Source: Acidobacteriota bacterium
Lineage (GTDB): Bacteria; Acidobacteriota; Terriglobia; UBA7540
Length of the DNA: 6,352 bases
NCBI GenBank assembly: GCA_021789565.1
Contig: JAJYJL010000512.1
Span: forward strand, 1 to 6,352
Reading direction: 5' to 3'
Shown: piece by piece, positions 5,853-6,352 of the stretch
Position numbering within the stretch: position 1 is the first letter of the stretch
How the letters are laid out: the number at the start of each line of letters is the position of its first letter
Translations under genes and position numbers: made by a program
Notes under the pieces: model-generated
Seen by the model: only the letters and a program-made list of their open reading frames with translations
Database searches by the model: none
Told to the model about the DNA's origin: nothing

Positions 5853-5861
5853 ATCATAGTA
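5853..5861. other. right transposon-target junction core
   Basis: The minus strand reads TACTATGAT, codons 59-61 (Y-Y-D) of the host gene family, after which the frame departs from homology into transposon DNA. It pairs with TATTGCGAC at 211-219. Either core restores the frame when the halves are joined, so the insertion neither duplicated nor deleted a detectable stretch of the target. Confidence 0.6.
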
Positions 5862-6035
5862 CACCCAGCCGCGATGAAAATGCGTGTGCTCTATGGGTGG
5901 CTCGATGACCACGATGATTGGGAGCGTTCCGCCCGCTTCGCCCTGGCTTTCGAGATAGACGCCGCCGGGCTTTGGGTAACCGCAGCCACGACGCGAAACT
6001 TGGCGAACCTCAACTTGGTTTTCTGAATCGTCCAT
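5853..6035 (-). pseudogene. 5' part of the host gene split by the transposon
   Basis: Encodes MDDSENQVEV...HFHRGWVYYD, 61 residues matching the start of the cargo gene product (48 of 61 identical). ATG 6035 has a good AAAGGA site at 6043-6048, 7 nt upstream, so this half keeps the native translation start. Past 5853 the frame continues into transposon DNA and stops at 5769, making a chimeric 88-residue product with a 27-residue foreign tail (KLSAGIRCLC...). The remainder of the gene is at 1-219. It follows the gene ending at 6067 by 31 bp, suggesting a host operon whose promoter lies beyond the right edge. The protein family is unrecognised. Confidence 0.85.
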
Positions 6036-6066
6036 TAGTCATTCCTTTGGGTATTTGCGGACGCGA

Positions 6067-6352
6067 CTAAACGTTCGAAACGAGATCAGTCAAGCCCAGC
6101 CACAGTTCCTTGGCGATGCGATGAACGATGTCGCTGTCGTCGTCATCGGCAAGATTGCGAAATGCGTGGTCGAGGTGCTTGAACCGTTCGTAGAGGCATT
6201 TGGCTGCCGCAAGTTTCTCCTGCATTCGCAGTTGCGGCGCGACACCTGCACTCCCGGAGAGGTGCGGTGCAAGTATTTTTTCGCGGACGTATTCGGCGAT
6301 GAGCGAATGACATTCATCGGGCAATGGTCTGCCATTTGCTGCTTCAACCGAT
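6067..6352 (-). CDS. unrecognised small host protein, upstream neighbour of the target gene (5' end outside the window)
   Basis: An open frame from the right edge to a stop at 6067. The visible part reads SVEAANGRPLPDECHSLIAEYV and ends LGLTDLVSNV. An in-frame TTG exists at 6324 (85 aa), but the frame stays open, with coding-like sequence, to the edge, so the real start is probably outside. The protein is helical, with an acidic patch DDDDSD near the C-terminus and a central LAAAKCLYERFKHLDHAF helix. There is no membrane segment and I recognise no domain. It is in the same orientation as the interrupted gene, 31 bp upstream, so the two are probably co-transcribed and may be functionally linked. 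Confidence 0.6.
   Translation of the reverse strand, partial: SVEAANGRPLPDECHSLIAEYVREKILAPHLSGSAGVAPQLRMQEKLAAAKCLYERFKHLDHAFRNLADDDDSDIVHRIAKELWLGLTDLVSNV

Larger units (their letters stand above)
217..5855 (-). mobile_element. Tn554-like site-specific transposon (tnpABC plus cargo)
   Basis: The boundaries come from where homology to the interrupted gene stops on each side: the left gene half begins at 219 and the right half ends at about 5853. Inside, all genes read on the minus strand: tnpA, tnpB, tnpC, then cargo. Two large tyrosine recombinases plus a small non-catalytic helical protein, with overlapping genes, is the Tn554 arrangement (361, 630 and 125 aa in Tn554, as I recall). In that transposon cargo also lies downstream of tnpC. 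As expected for the family there are no long terminal inverted repeats and no evident target duplication at the junctions. A 20-bp near-identical inverted repeat is present subterminally (237-256 and 5731-5750). Cargo here is a homolog of the target gene and a toxin-antitoxin pair, with no antibiotic resistance gene. The exact ends are uncertain by a few bases because the junction cores are short. Confidence 0.88.

Noticed and set aside
1..6035. Three copies of one gene family read as a tandem duplication array
   Set aside because: The outer copies are complementary halves that meet at the same codons, with only tnpABC and cargo between them. An insertion explains this without extra steps; duplication does not explain the matching truncation points.
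6122..6147. Sequence resembling the 20-bp subterminal repeat outside the element
   Set aside because: The resemblance comes from GAT/GAC codons of the DDDDSD acidic patch and needs an insertion to align; probably chance.
1..6352. CRISPR array, tRNA, rRNA or riboswitch
   Set aside because: No regularly spaced repeats, cloverleaf-like sequence or conserved RNA core was seen on either strand.

Overview
The window holds one nearly complete site-specific transposon, about 5.64 kb (roughly 217-5855), of the Tn554 type. It sits inside a small bacterial protein-coding gene. The transposon carries, all on the minus strand and in order tnpA-tnpB-tnpC, two large tyrosine recombinases and a small helical/coiled-coil partner. 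That gene set and the tight overlaps (ATGA between tnpA and tnpB, 8 nt between tnpB and tnpC) are the hallmark of Tn554-type elements. The DNA is fairly GC-rich, uses strong AGGAGG-type ribosome binding sites and a consensus sigma70-type promoter, so the host is a bacterium. I cannot assign a phylum from the sequence alone.

Layout, read along the minus strand (right to left): (i) 6352-6067, the end of an unrecognised host gene; (ii) 6035-5853, the first 61 codons of a second unrecognised host gene; (iii) the transposon right end, 5852-5717, non-coding and rich in small palindromes; (iv) tnpA, tnpB, tnpC, 5716-1673; (v) cargo: a 17-codon leader ORF (1676-1623), an intact gene (1626-1114), then a promoter and a Phd/YefM-family antitoxin with a PIN-domain toxin (1056-347); (vi) a hairpin terminator (266-307) and a 20-bp subterminal repeat (237-256); (vii) 219-1, the continuation of the interrupted host gene, running off the left edge.

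The key observation is that the host gene fragments at the two edges are the 3' and 5' parts of one gene, and the intact cargo gene at 1114-1626 is a full homolog of it. Over the aligned residues it is about 79% identical to the 5' part and 78% to the 3' part (counted by eye). The element therefore breaks a gene and brings its own divergent copy of the same gene. The copy is placed directly downstream of tnpC and is apparently translated by a relay of ATGA overlaps. The toxin-antitoxin pair next to it would be expected to stabilise the element. The simplest reading is a transposon that targets a specific gene, compensates for (or replaces) that gene, and adds an addiction module. The function of the target gene is unknown.
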